A DNA stretch of 64,000 bases, taken from assembly GCA_030180135.1 (NCBI GenBank), contig CM058234.1, forward strand, positions 29,608,766 through 29,672,765. Reading direction: 5' to 3'. Source of the stretch: Orychophragmus violaceus (Eukaryota > Streptophyta > Magnoliopsida > Brassicales > Brassicaceae). Of this stretch, positions 1 through 12,535 are shown piece by piece; position 1 is the stretch's first letter, and each line of letters starts with the position of its first letter. The notes beneath the pieces are model-generated. The model saw only the letters and a program-made list of their open reading frames with translations. It was not told the DNA's origin and ran no database searches. A program made the position numbers and the translations under genes.

Positions 1-1724
1 GATCAAAATTTGGAGGATCGAAGTTCTGAGTGATTTTTGTCTCAGCATTCATAACAATGTCCTTAAAAGTTGGGCACTCTGTCAAATTTTGGCCTTAACG
101 TAACCTTAAAACCAGAAAAATTAAACCAACAACTTTCTTTCTCTAAAAAAAAGTAACTTTTGGACGTCTTCTCCATACGACACAGCTTCAATCCGACTTC
201 CATGTTGATAATAACAAAAATATCAACATGAGTTTTGAATAACCAAAGGTTACAATAAAGAATACCAAATAAGAACTCCATCGGATCTGGAGACGTTCTA
301 TGTTCAAAAAAAATGAAAAGGCTATAAAGAAATACAATTATATGTATAGAATAGAAGAATAATACCTCTTCATCGGATAAAATTAATTCCAATGGAGCAT
401 CATATTGAGTAAAAAACAATGCCCTCAAAACCTTTGCTCTAAGATTCTAACGAATATTCTTATAACTAATTTCAGAAATTTTATGAAATTGTGTATTTTC
501 AGAAAAACATCATCAATTGGATTCATTTTGTGTTTATGCTCTCTTCAATATCAGAGAATAAAAGCAAGAAGAAAGAAGAATAAAGTGAAGAGTTTATAAG
601 TTATTTGGAATATATTATTTTTCCATTGCGCATTTCCATTAAATTGTTACGAATTAATACACCTTCCATCAAAGTCCACTTACTCCTTTTGAATGTTTAG
701 AAAATATTTAAATAATCCATCGTTTGTAAATCGAGCTTAATAGTAATAATAAAGACCTCATTCGGAGTATAGGACTTTATCAGACTGATGGATTAATATA
801 TCTGTCAATAGATTATTATTATCGAATATTATTCGGACTATCGGGACTAAACCTTATATGGTACTCAAAAGAGTATTTACCAAATTCATCGTTTACCACC
901 AAATCCATGTATATATTAATAGACAACACGCATTCGGACTATAGGCTCGTTACGAAAATTGGGACATGTGAGGGGAACTAAGAACGTCTTGGCAACAACC
1001 TTCCATCGGACTTTTAGATCTCTAGTATAAATTCACACACCTTTTTATTCACTCTCAACGTTTGCTAGTTCACCTCACATAATTTACAACAACTCGAGAT
1101 ATAGAGCTTCTTCTTTGATGAGAAATTGAATAAAACAAAATGAAAAACCAAAAAAAATAAACACATCTAAAAAATAAGAAGTAATATGAATGATTTCGGA
1201 TCATTTGATTAAACTTTTAATGATTCCGAAGAATACTACCATGACCTGAAAAACAATTAGAGAGAAAAATTCTTGTAAAAATGGAAGATGCAAATGATTT
1301 AGTTTCTAGGCCACCAACTTCACCTTATATAGGATTAAAATAATTTTCTCAAAAGATTGATATATGCCAAATAATATTTTTTCAAATTCGAACTAATAAA
1401 TATTGAGAAAGATATTATGTTTTTTTTAGGAAAGTGAATTAAAATGAATAAAAATCGATTTGATGACATTCTCGTATATAAGTCCAATTCCAAACCCTTT
1501 AAGTTATTTTGCCTTGCCATGTCACCATTCCACATCAACATTATCCTCTTCTAGAGGCCTCTCGTGTTGACACTTCAGATTTCGCCCAAAATTACTTCTC
1601 ATTTATATGTATAGATACTCTTAGTATTCACACAAAAAAGGATTTATCCACCATTAATTTTAGAGCGTTGTTGTTGAAAACTAAGAATTATTTTTTCTTA
1701 ACTTAACTTAAATTTAGAGCGTTA
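1..1724. other. AT-rich intergenic DNA, no gene seen
   Basis: No supported coding region. The longest open frame (121 codons, minus strand, 63-428) has low-complexity, hydrophobic composition and no recognisable domain, so I treat it as chance. A short motif resembling TTCGGACTAT recurs about four times between 750 and 1010, which may mark a decayed repeat, but I cannot assign it to a family. Confidence 0.5.
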
Positions 1725-3523
1725 TGTAACACTCTGATTCTAAATTATATATTTTATAAATAATTAACTCAGAATTAATTGATTTTTAGACGAACTCAAT
1801 GTCTTCTGGTGCCAGATCGATAAATGATGTTAACGCTATATAGCTGATGGGTATCCTTACTTGACTGGGCAGCTTGGAAACTAGACTGAGATGGACCATT
1901 CGCTAGTTAAACTCACCTAGATCATGTAAGAAACATGGTTTAGTCGGCTTATTTGGGATCAAATTAAATCAAAGATATGACCAGTGTGCTTGGGCTGATG
2001 GGAATCCGAATAATCGAGGAAAACGTAGCCAAGATCAATAGAAGGATCGAAGGCTTAATTTCTACTCAGTTGGATAAGCTGTTTAAGATATTTTCCGAGA
2101 TAAACCAGCTTGGCCGGATTTGACGGACTTGATTGGCGATTATTCAGTTCAGCCAGCTTTTGTCTGAATCAAACACTGTTGGTCAAGATTCAGACATAAT
2201 TTGGTCGGATTTCAGACAAGACAGTTAGGACTGTCGGCTTAAGCTCAAATCAGCGGATAGATTGATTGAATGGTTTCGGCGGGAACAATTATTGGCCAAA
2301 ACGCAGTAAATCTGCCCAAGGAAAGAAAGCGGGAACGAATATCTGGCTAAATCCGCGCGACTTAGTGTTATTAGCACGGGGAAACGGTTCAAACTACGCT
2401 GGCCAATCAGAAAGAAGCAAGGACAGTTTTCGCTGGGGAAAACCACCCATTAAGTCGCCCTTAGGCGATTTTATATCATTATATCATTTGAAGGATCAGG
2501 CGCAAGAAATGTTAGAAACCGACTTAACTGAAATTAAAAACTAACTAAGGTGAGTGTTCTAGACCGATCTATTGTTTAGTTGTTTACTTGCTTCATTTCC
2601 TTAATTTATATTGCTTGACTCTATTCAACGTTGTGCTATTTGGCTTGATGATCGATCCGGACTACATGGTGATTAGTCTGGCCGAATTTTGTCTTGTAAT
2701 TGACTTGATGAACTGATGAGGGCTATTCCTTCAATCATCCTTTTCTCAGGTTTGATTAAGCTAAGGTTATGGCTATTTCAAAACTTTTTAACTTTGTTTA
2801 TAACCTCCTTATAAAGTATTTTAGTACATGGATGTGTTCTGTATTCTCTGATCGAGTCTATGATAGTTTTGTTTGTTAAATTGGAGATAGGAAAGATGAT
2901 TCAATTCATTTGTTTGATGTTCAATGTTAATTTGTTGTGTTATAAAGATATATTAATATATAGTTATTGAGTAGGTAGATAGTGGGTTCGAGTCCCATCT
3001 AGTATGTGATATCATGGATTCGAGTCCTGCTGAGTGATGATTTGATAGATGGTGGGTTCGATTCCCATCTAGTAGGTGATATTGGGGGTTGGAGTCACCT
3101 GGGGGATGATGTTTTATATGGTGGGTTCGAGTCCCGCCGGGTGTCGTGTAGGACGTTGTTTGGGCACTTTAGGTGTCGTGATTGTACATGTGTAGGTTAA
3201 ACTTATTTATTGGGAGACTAGGACCGAGTCCATGGACTTGCTTTTTAGCATTCCATACCTTGTTGAGTGACACCCTTGTTGCTCACCCCTCTTTCTTTCC
3301 CTCTTTAACATGTGAGCTTGTCGAGAAGATGGATGCTTAAATGAGAAGGGTACTTTGGGGTTTTATCGTGTTTTCCGTATTTCTTTTTAGATGTTGCATT
3401 TTGTTTAGTTACGTTTATGGTACATTGTTGAATTAGTCATTTATGGTTGTTATATAAGATTTTAGAGTCGTATTTTAGGGTTAGTGGCAAGCTGTCTCGA
3501 GAGTGGAGGAGAAGGGTGTTACA
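1725..3523. mobile_element. LTR-like repeat (TGTAACAC...GTGTTACA), probably solo LTR or element end
   Basis: The stretch begins TGTAACAC and ends GTGTTACA, a perfect 8-bp inverted terminus of the TG...CA type found in plant LTRs. It resembles the ends of the large LTRs at 33-64 kb (TGTAATACC...GCGTTACA). It is about 1.8 kb and noncoding. No primer-binding site follows the right end, and the flanking five bases (cgtta and tagac) do not form a target-site duplication, so it is either a decayed solo LTR or the edge of a truncated element. Its interior carries tandem units with B-box-like motifs. Orientation is unresolved. Confidence 0.5.
2975..3145 (+). repeat. About 70-bp tandem units with pol III B-box-like motifs
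   Basis: GGTTCGAGTCCC or a near variant recurs at about 2984, 3054 (GGTTCGATTCCC) and 3123, with weaker half-unit copies at about 3014 and 3085, giving a period near 70 bp. The motif matches the tRNA T-arm/B-box consensus GGTTCGANTCC. No cloverleaf or A box at tRNA spacing is evident, so these are not called as tRNA genes. Confidence 0.55.
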
Positions 3524-5084
3524 TAGACGTTCACATCTGGTTTTTCTATTGGTGTCTTTGGCCTTGTGGAGTCGTCAACGGTTTGCTCTGTCGGAGGCAT
3601 GCTGTATTTCGTCTGGTTTTCCGGTGTTTGTGGTGGTGGTAGCGGTAATGGCCACTTCTCGGCTTTTAAATTTGCCCTGGCTCTCTGCAATGATTATCCT
3701 TGATGGTGGATTTGTTTGTGGTTAGCAATTTCTCGTGATTTGTTATCACTCCTTCTTGGTCGCTGCTTGTGGTGGACTCTTGTTGTTCAGTGTTGTATTT
3801 TTTGTTATGCCTTGCTATAGTATGTGGTCTTTTTTGTTTGTGTTAAGCGATCGATTTCATCGATTCGTTCTAATTAGGACTCATTTACCTCTTCGGGAAG
3901 GACATTATTTACAGGCTAGTTATGATGTGTTCCGGGTTAATCCGGTTTACTTTTCCGGTTCGTCTATTGTCCTTCAGCCGGTGGTTTGATGGGTTCTGTA
4001 GTATCTTATCTTTTCCATTTGTTCCACATCATCGGTATTACTCTTTTAGATACGGGATTTGTGGTCTTAGTCGTTTATCGAGCTTTGGGTTTTCTTCGAT
4101 TAGAGTTATCTTTGGCTTTGTTGAATCTAGAACTTTATCCTCATTCCACCACTTTTAGATTAGTTGAATAAGAAGTCTTAATTTTTAGTCGTTTCGTTTA
4201 TCGGTTCTTGTAAGGCTAACCTCTTGTATAGACTTCTGGGTAGTGAAAAGTTCTTGGTTTAGACTTGTTAGGATTTAGATTAGGTGCGGAGGAGTTAGAC
4301 TCTCGTTTCGAGTTTATGTCTTGTATAATCGTCGTATTTGGATTTAGTTTGCGTGGTTTGCCCTTGCTTTTTTCCGCTTTATGCGGTTTTCTTTTGGCTA
4401 CGACTATGAAGTGTTTGTGGTTTCGCGTCCGCTTTTCTTTCCACTTTTCGTTATATATAGAGTTTATGCATTTGATTTCGTTTTTAACGGATTTGCCTCC
4501 GGAGGATTTTATTCTGCCAGCTTCAGCTTCCATCAAAACATTAGGACATTGATCTCACAGTTTTTTCAGGTTTAATGTTTTTTTTTCTACAGGTATCATG
4601 TTGATAGCCGATCAAAGTTTTTGTCTAGGAATCAAGTTTATTCAGACTTTAGTTTGTGTTATGGAACAAATTTTGGTTTAATATATTAATCATTTAGATT
4701 ATAAAAAAAAAAAACTTATTTGCAGTGTTATAAAATTCGGTGCAGATAAATTAAGATTCAATAAACAAAACGTTTGTAGTATACTATATAGAAGGTAATA
4801 AAACTAAAACAATATATATACATGCATTATTGCTTATGATCATGTCGTGCGTGCTTCGAAAGGATTACAATTTTTCATGGACTACCAAAAGTAATATTTA
4901 GAAAAGGAAAACAAAATGAATAACATACAATGATTTAAGAGAAGCACGTCTCTCGACAGCCACGGAATTTTTTATTATATTTTCTAATAAAACAATATAA
5001 TTCCATGAATGTTTTTTACGGCTGGGCACAACTTAGTTAGGTTAGAGCTTGGTTGGTTCATCAGCTATCATCTACAAACGTTTG
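3524..5084. other. Noncoding DNA without recognised features
   Basis: T- and G-rich unique-looking sequence up to about 4570, then AT-rich sequence. Short open frames (up to 106 codons) lie on both strands with no domain, no consistent codon bias and no splice structure. It might be the interior of the element whose LTR ends at 3523, but nothing protein-like supports this. Confidence 0.4.
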
Positions 5085-5101
5085 TGGTTACGGACTATTT
5101 C

Positions 5102-6492
5102 TTTTTTTTTTTTTTTTTTTTTGATAAAATGTTAAAATTTATTACTATTTTCATTTTTTACAGAGATACAAAGATAACGGAGAAGACGGATTAACCAAAA
5201 ATAAACTACTAAAGGCAACCACATCTCGAATACGAACCAACGAAGAGGTACAGATCGGCTCGAGTGAAAATCTTAGAGACCGAGTCAATTCCGGACGAGA
5301 GAGCAGCAATCAAACGAAACCGTCGACCACCCCGCTTTTGCCATAGCTCCGAAGAACTAGAGTTAACATCATAGTTGCCACGAGCATCCTCCTAAGGCCA
5401 ACCCTCAAAACCTCAAATGAAAAAAACCTACAGCTTCTCCGAAAACTAACGGGATCTTCGGAGCCTATGACGGACTAATTCGCCACTGTCGACAAGGAAG
5501 CCCAAGCGGGCCGTCGAAGTGTCAACTCCAATTACCATCCCCGAGTGAACGAATCTCTCAGGAACCAGCTCCCACAGGAACAAGATTAGCCGCCATAAAA
5601 ACCCCGACGCCTCTACATCTCAAGTCCAGAACCGACCCACAAGCACCACCGGTTTGAACCGGAGCCAACCCGAGCTCAAATCCAATCACCACTCCGCATG
5701 ACCCGCATTTAGATGGGCTAAACAAACACAAACGGACAGCAAGCAAAAGAGGCCACACTCAGAAACTTCAATCCAGTACCAGGACTAACCAGATCTAACC
5801 AACTCAAACCTAAACCAGATAAACCAGACCAGAACTGAGTTGTTGCGTGGATTTGCAACTCCACGAATCCGATACTCCACACCAAGCGAACCGCGTACAA
5901 GACACAACCTGCTGGAGAGAGCACGAGATCTAGCCGCCGGAGAGAAGAAACTGATCCTTTGCCACCGCCGCCGGGAAAGATGACAACACCGACGGAGCAG
6001 CCACACCTCCAGGCGAGCACAGAAGAAGTCAGGTCAATGTTCAAAGTCGGAGGAGCCGAGATCCCGTCCGAAGATCCCGGAGCCACACCGCCAACCCGAG
6101 CATGAGTAGACCGAAGCTTCAAGCGCCGCCATCACCGACCCCGTGAAGCCACAAGATCGACGATCTCAGTCCAAGCCCAACATCCGAGCGAGCGAGAAGA
6201 CAAGCCGCACGCCGCGCCATGGACGAGCCACCGCACAGACCAACCGGAGGTACTACCGCCGAGCCATCGCCGACCCAAAGAAAGAAACTCCATCGATGAA
6301 AACTGAGCAGATCGAGAGGGAGATGCCGAAGAAAAAGCAAAACGGAAGCAGAGGGAGCCTTCCCCGGCACCGGCGAGGAGCGCCGGCCACCGGGAAGGCG
6401 GCGTCAAGGACTGGTGGAGACCGAAAACGGCGGATCCGAAGAGCTAGGGCGAACTCTCTCTTGCCTCGTGGAACGTCTCGAAAGCTCTGATT
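5102..6492 (-). mobile_element. Non-LTR retroposon (LINE-derived or Sadhu-like), minus orientation
   Basis: A 1.39-kb GC-richer block sits in AT-rich DNA. Its left end is a run of 21 T (5102-5122), i.e. a poly(A) tail on the minus strand. It is flanked by a perfect 17-bp direct repeat TGGTTACGGACTATTTC at 5085-5101 and 6493-6509, the signature of target-primed reverse transcription. No endonuclease or RT domain is present. The minus-strand open frames (5718-6122, 6132-6407) are overlapping, proline/arginine/serine-rich and not recognisable. The noncoding nature, length and poly(A) tail resemble Brassicaceae Sadhu retroposons, but a 5'-truncated or internally deleted LINE is equally possible. 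The perfect duplication implies a fairly recent insertion. Confidence 0.85.
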
Positions 6493-7341
6493 TGGTTACG
6501 GACTATTTCGTTTGAACAAAAAAAGACTTTTGTATAATTTATTATATTGATTCTATATGTATTAACGGTATTTATTTTATGTTTACATATAATTCTCTAT
6601 ACATCTTTCCTCAATCACTTATCAATATTAATTTTCTATATATTTAATCATATATTTTTTTCTACAATTATTAGATGTCAAAACATCATTCTTTCTTCAC
6701 TAAAAGTTTTGGTGATGGACCAGATGTATAAAGTAATAAGCAGTTTATTACTTAGTTGTTTTTAATAACTAGTTAGTAATTTATTTATGATTTTGTAATG
6801 ACTTGTCATTAACTATATTATCACAATAATATGATTTTGGTGTTTTAATGTTAAAATTATATTTACTATAGTATTTAAATTTTAACCGTTCTTAACCGAA
6901 ATTATTTATCAACCAGTCAAAAATATTCTGTAAATACATATATTTTTAACCGCTAAATCAGTCATACAAAATGCTTACTAACACCACTATATATAACTTT
7001 CCATTTTTAAATTTTTGCAACCGCAACTTCTGCGTTTGAATCAGCTGAATCCTTTGTACTTGCTCGTATCCACTAAAATCAAATACTTGCTGTGGAAAAT
7101 CAAATACTTGTTGTGACCAAACCAAGTATCAAGTAATAGTATTTTTCACACAAAAAGGTATCAAGTAGTAAAAAAAAATGACTTGCAATTATAAGTGAAG
7201 TACGAAATATAGAAAGACATTTTTAACCTTAAAACTTTCTACTAAAAATAAATCGGGTGTTGACAAAACAATATAAAATCTTCAAATAAAAATAAATTGG
7301 GTAGAAACCATAAACTAAAAATGTAATGTAAAAATTCATCA

Positions 7342-7344
<3 letters not shown>

Positions 7345-7412
<68 letters not shown>
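7345..7412. repeat. (AT)n microsatellite, about 34 units
   Basis: Uninterrupted TA/AT dinucleotide run of about 68 bp. Smaller AT arrays lie near 15218-15249 and 20142-20169. Confidence 0.95.
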
Positions 7413-7417
<5 letters not shown>

Positions 7418-7914
7418 GAGAATACCACCTAGAAAAACTAAATTTGATATAACATGGTATATTACAGATTATAACACTGCATTTATTTAAAATTTTTATA
7501 TATTTATTAAAGGTAATACAACCAATTTCTAACTTTGTACTTGTAATATCTTGTAATATTTTTATTTTAAATATAAATCTATATTTCTTCTTTTATTATA
7601 GCAAAATATAATCAAATATTTTTAACTGATTTCATTTTTAAATAATTATTTAACGTAGTTCTAAATTAAATTTAGTTAAATTGTATATATAAAACAAAAT
7701 AAAAGAGAATTATATGTATATTTATATATAGTCCATAATGATTAATATAATAAATTAATTATTAAAACAATTATATTTATAAATTATCAATAAATTTTAA
7801 ATTTTGTAGGAATTTCTTTCGAAAAAATATAAATTTATAGCTTGCTAGTTTTATCAAGTATACACATAAAACAAAAAAAAATTATGTATTTTTAATATAA
7901 ATTATTTTGAAAAG

Positions 7915-8345
7915 TAAATACTATAAAAAATATTCAAGTTACTATTAATTACACTTTAATTTATAAAATAAAAATAAAGCTAAAATATTAAAAACTTAAT
8001 AAATATATTTTTAACTTGTAAAAATAAAAAATCAATAACTATTAAATATTTATATTATTCAAATATATGATTGGTCGAGTTCAAGTTGATGATTATACGA
8101 TTGTATGTTTTTTGACGGGTTTTTTATAATTTTATAATTTGAATACTATAAAAATAAGCTACTTATTATTAATAAAACATTAATTTGATAAAATAAAAAA
8201 ATTAAAGCTAGAATATTAAGATATATATATATTTAAAATAATAAAATATAAATATAAATATAAAAATTAATCAATATTTATATTATTCAAATATATTATG
8301 CATCAGATTATGATTGATGATTATACTATCGCAGTTTTTGGCAGG
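7915..8345. repeat. Degenerate duplication, two copies of about 200 bp
   Basis: The segments at about 7915-8115 and 8137-8345 share the same ordered landmarks: an ATACTATAAAAA-like start, AAATAAAGCTA/ATTAAAGCTA, TTTATATTATTCAAATATAT, then GATGATTATAC and a TTTTTGRCRGGTT-like end. They are diverged direct copies, probably remains of a noncoding transposon. The family is not identified. Confidence 0.55.
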
Positions 8346-9467
8346 TTATTCAATCAAATAAGAAAAATATTTAAATAGAACAATTTGAATTAAAAACGGA
8401 TTAGCAACTTTAACCACTATAAGATGATTAAAAACAAAATTTTATCCGCAAAACTTTTGAACTCCTATATGAACATATGTTACTTAAAATATTTGACCCG
8501 AAGCAAAATTTTTAAAATATAAAAACCATAAATAAATTGAAAGATTAAATATTTTTAAATCAATATAATACATATTAACATTGTATATTATAAATTTTAC
8601 AATGACTTTTGTCAAAAATAAATATTATAAAATTATTTACAACATAATCCCATTTTAAAACTATACTATTAAAAAAACAGTTATATAATGTCAAAACTAA
8701 AATCTATAATATCGATTCTAACAACATATATATATATATATATATATTTTTTAAAGATTACAAATATCATTGATTTTATCAAAGTTTTAGTGAAATCGCG
8801 GATCAAAACTAAATTTAAATTATTTTAAACAAATTTTTCGTTAAGGAAAATGTACCCACTCTTTCACAACACGAATTAAAATCTAATTAATTTTTTAATG
8901 TACTAGCTATTCTCTCTACAGTGTCGTTAAATTATCAATGCCTATTGTTAAATCAGAATGACGTGTTCTATTTTCTTGTCAAAAAATGACATGAATGGTA
9001 CTTAAAACTCAGTTTGGATCATCTACTTATGAGTTTGATATTATTTTATAACTGCAGTATTTAGATTCTACCTTTGCATGTTTTTATTCAATAATGCAAT
9101 ACTACTTTTTGTTTTTTTACCATTTATCGAACAACTCTTAATTATTTTATATGCATCTGTTTTTGGTCTTTTATTTATATAAATTACATATTTTAGAAGA
9201 AAAAAAAATTTGTGCTATGTTCTTATTTTATATTTATCTTTAATATAACTTAAATAATCATTGGTTTCTGTTTTATGGGTTTAGTTCTATTTTTTAGAGA
9301 AATTTTTATTTGAGATTTTTATAATCTTTTTTGTCCAATTAGTATTTCATTATATTTCATTTGTGCCGTGAAATTTTTAGTATTTTTTTCCTACATAAAC
9401 TTCGTCTATCTTTTTTATAGTTTTGACATTTCTGGTTTTTATATATTCACGTTTACAATTGTTTTTC

Positions 9468-10231
9468 GAGTAATACTTGGGTTCATCCCTAGAGGTGAAC
9501 CCTTTTGTTCACCTCCACCTTTTCTAACCAATCAAATAATTTCACATAATCTAATATTAAAAATAACTAAAATTTTTTTTAAAAAATTAAGAATAAAAAA
9601 ATAAAAAACGAAAATAAAAGAAAAGAAAATATATATTATTTCGGACAAAACTTAAAAATAATTTTTTTTTATAAAAAATACTAAAACCTAAATCTTAATC
9701 TCTAAACCCTAAATTCTAAACCCTAAACCCTAAACGGTAATTTGAACCTAAAATATTAAAATTAAAACTAAATCCTAATCCCTAAACCCAATATGTAAAT
9801 CTTAAAAAATAAAAAACTAAACCCTAATCCCTAAACCCTAAACCCTAATCCAAAGAGCTTAAACCCTAATCCATAAACCCTAAACCTAAAGAGCTTAAAC
9901 CCTATACTATAAACCCTATCCCTAAACCCAACATGTAAATTTTAAAAAATAAAAAACTAAACCCTAATACCTAAACCCTAAACCCTAATCCAAAGAGCTT
10001 AAACCCTAAACCCAAAGAGCTTAAACCCTATACCATAAACCCTAATCCATAAACCTTAAACCTCAAAGGTTTACATTCAAAGGGTCCTTAAAATATTTGA
10101 ATGTCTTTAATTCCTTAATTTTAATTTTATAATTTTATTTAAAAATAATATTACATGGCATATTTTTATTGGTTAAAAAAGAGGAGGTAAACAAATGGGT
10201 TCACCTCTATGGGTGAACCTAAGTATTTTCC
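9468..10231. mobile_element. Inverted-repeat element with telomere-like core, copy 1
   Basis: The left end (GAGTAATACTTGG..., through AGAGGTGAACCCTTTTGTTCA) and the inverse of the right end (GGAAAATACTTAGG..., through AGAGGTGAACCCATTTGTTTA) form imperfect terminal inverted repeats of about 45 bp. The interior (about 9680-10065) is dominated by degenerate CCCTAAA units, more than 15 of them, interrupted by a recurring CCAAAGAGCTTAAACCC spacer. There is no coding capacity. Terminal repeats plus a repeat core suggest a nonautonomous DNA transposon. The superfamily is unresolved because I could not fix a target-site duplication. Confidence 0.75.
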
Positions 10232-10461
10232 TTAAAAATATTTCTTGCTTAAACACAAAAACTCAAATTAATTTTTCCACAATCATTACTAAACTAACAG
10301 CACTCTAAAAATATCTCTGTTATATTTCGGGGTAGAACTGAATTATCTAAACTGACTTGTATCAAAATCGATTGAGTGAAGAACCTTTTTTTAAAAAATT
10401 TTGGGAATTCTTTTATTTGGAATCAATTGGAGATTTCTTCTAAATCATCATATTTATAATA
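10232..10461. other. Spacer between the two telomere-repeat elements
   Basis: AT-rich, noncoding, no recognisable feature. Confidence 0.5.
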
Positions 10462-11189
10462 GAGTAATACTTGGATTCACTCCTAGAGGTGAACCCTTTT
10501 GTTCACCTCCACATTTTCTAACCAATCAAATAATTCCACATAATCTAATATTAAAAATAAATAAAATTTTAAAAATATTTTTAAAATAAGAAAATAAAAA
10601 ACGAAAATAAAAGAAAAGAAAATATATTTTATTTCAAACAAAACTTAAAAATAATTTTTTTTATAAAAAATACTAAAACCTAAATCTTAATCTCTAAACC
10701 CTAAATTCTAAACCCTAAACCCTAAACGATAATTTGAACCTAAAATATTAAAATTAAAACTAAATCCTAATCCCTAAATCTAATATGTAAATCTTAAAAA
10801 AATAAAAAAAATTGAACCCTAATCTCTAAACCCTAAACCCTAACCCAAAGAGCTTAAACCCTAATCCATAAACCCTAAACCCAAAGAGCTTAAAACCTAT
10901 ACCATAAACCCTAATCCCTAACCCAATATGTAAATTTAAAAAAAAATAAAAACTAAACCCTAATCCCTAAACCCTAAACCCTAAACCCTAACCCAAAGAG
11001 TTTAAACCCTAATCCCTAAACCCTAAATCCAAAGAGCTTAAACCCTATAGCATAAACCCTAATCCCTAAACCTTAATTTTAATTTTATAATTTTATTTAA
11101 AAATAATATTACATGGTATATTTTTATTGGTTAATAAAAAAGGGGTGAACAAATGGGTTCACCTCTAGGGGTGAACCTAAGTATTTTCC
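10462..11189. mobile_element. Inverted-repeat element with telomere-like core, copy 2
   Basis: Second copy, same orientation and internal order as the one 230 bp upstream: the same left TIR, the same unusual AAATAAAAGAAAAGAAAATAT stretch leading into CCCTAAA repeats with CCAAAGAGCTTAAACCC spacers, and the same right TIR (GGGTTCACCTCTAGGGGTGAACC then AAGTATTTTCC). It differs by small indels and substitutions and lacks about 35 bp near its right side. The flanks differ from copy 1, which favours two insertions or an old segmental duplication over a simple tandem expansion. Confidence 0.75.
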
Positions 11190-11429
11190 TATTTTTAATC
11201 TAGTTTAGGTTGTCTCAAATCTCGGAGTATTACAAGATACTAGTGGTTTCGGTATAATCGGCTTCTATTGTTGTTACATAGACGTTGGTTTGGGTTTTAC
11301 AGTATGATATCAATTGATTGGCTGAATATCAATGGTTATAGGACCCAGAATTTCTAGGAAGTGCTAGCGTGGATTATTGACTATTGTGTTGAACAACAAA
11401 ACAAAACCCAAATAGAAAGTTTTTATCGA
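11190..11429. other. Noncoding spacer
   Basis: No gene seen. A 13-mer GTTACATAGACGT also occurs just after the LTR-like repeat ending at 3523, a weak hint of shared repeat ancestry. Confidence 0.35.
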
Positions 11430-11800
11430 TGTTGTAACAAGGGTAGAGTTTAGTGGTAGAGTAACATGATTTTTTTGTGGCGACGAGATATCTGAAAATC
11501 CTCCGCCTGATAAGAAATTAGTTCGAGACAATATGTCGGACGAAAGTATGTTTATTAATCCAAATAAAAAGAATTACAAATGAGGTGAATTTTTAGAAAA
11601 AAGGTAGTGAGATTAATGAGGCAGAGAACAATAATAAAAAAGTCGGAAGAACATAAGAATATAACTCGGAGCCTTTAATACAAATATTCTCTCTAAAATG
11701 TCCTTTTCTTCTTCCTTCCTTTGCTTTTGCTCAAATCTCCTTTCCTATTTTTCTTCATTTTGTTTTCAGTGGCCTTGTATTTGTTGATGCGTCTTTCCGA
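11430..11800 (-). mobile_element. Diverged LTR copy 1 of the Tat-like relic (3' side)
   Basis: This segment aligns by eye with the LTRs at 14322 and 15988: AACAAGGGTA, TTTAGTGGTA, GATCCTCCG-like, GTATGTTTATTAATCCAA, ATTACAAATGAGGTGAA, then the (A)AATGTCC TTTTCTTC stretch and CTTGTATTT. It is more diverged than the other two copies, and its right boundary is uncertain because similarity fades after about 11790. In minus orientation it would be the downstream LTR of the pol relic at 12.5-14.2 kb. Confidence 0.55.
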
Positions 11801-12535
11801 AATATTTGTTTTTGCCGATGTATCTTCCCGGGATATTTGTATTTGTCAATGTATCTTTCATATTATAAATAAAATGAGTTACTTTTTTACCTCACGCGGT
11901 GTGTTGCATTTTTCCCGTATTCGCTCGACCCTTGTTATGGAGATCGTCTTCCAACGACAAGTCCCCTAACTTCCCTGAGGTGTCGTTTATGTTTCGTCCG
12001 GCCTACATAATAAGGTGCTCGATATTGTCTTTATGAATCATGTTTGGGAGGAGGTTGGCCTACAATAGTTTGCCTTTAAAAATGATAGATCGGATAATAG
12101 TACTTGATTTTACGAAAACCTGTGTTGTGAGCAGGGCTTCGCTTACGCTGGTTCGGCTCTCGATCGGTGACGAATTTGCGGAGTGGGCCGACTTAATTTT
12201 TGTTCGTCCTGACCTCGTGCCTGATGCAGGACTGGGCTCGGCTTTTGGTCCCTAGGCTTCAGTTTTTAGACTTATGGCCTAAACTGTGAATTATTTCACC
12301 ACTGAATCCATGAGAAACGCATTGTGCTGGACATACCCCGCTTTAACCATGTCGAGCTTTTATGCTTAAAAAATTTCGGATACAGATGATTTTTCTGCTA
12401 CATTTGTGGGGAATTTGTGAACCACACTCCTGCCAGGGAGTGGGCGTCGATCGGGTTCTATTATATCTGATCATGGTACCTTCTTAAGGGTATACGTGTG
12501 TTTGATAGTTACAGTTACGCCTTGGGAAATGCTGT
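11801..12535. other. Decayed 3' region of the minus-strand Gypsy relic
   Basis: Noncoding. It lies between the integrase relic and LTR copy 1, and fits an untranslated or antisense-ORF region of a Tat element, but no motif proves this. The 71-codon plus-strand frame at 12040 has no recognisable domain. Confidence 0.35.

Larger units (their letters stand above)
6510..9467. other. Very AT-rich intergenic DNA with decayed repeats
   Basis: No coding region. It contains the (AT)n array at 7345-7412, a shorter one at about 8727-8748, and a degenerate duplicated segment at 7915-8345. No TIRs, LTRs or Helitron ends were resolved. Confidence 0.5.

Noticed and set aside
63..428. 121-codon minus-strand open frame
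   Set aside because: Hydrophobic low-complexity product, no domain, AT-rich context; likely chance.
3006..3140. tRNA genes from GGTTCGAGTCCC motifs
   Set aside because: No cloverleaf, acceptor stem or anticodon arm at the right spacing.
5718..6407. Overlapping minus-strand frames in the retroposon as proteins
   Set aside because: Several overlapping frames in GC-rich DNA, no domain and no conservation evidence.
9680..11060. True telomere or chromosome-fusion site
   Set aside because: Repeats are degenerate, interrupted by a fixed spacer, and bounded by inverted repeats in two separate copies.
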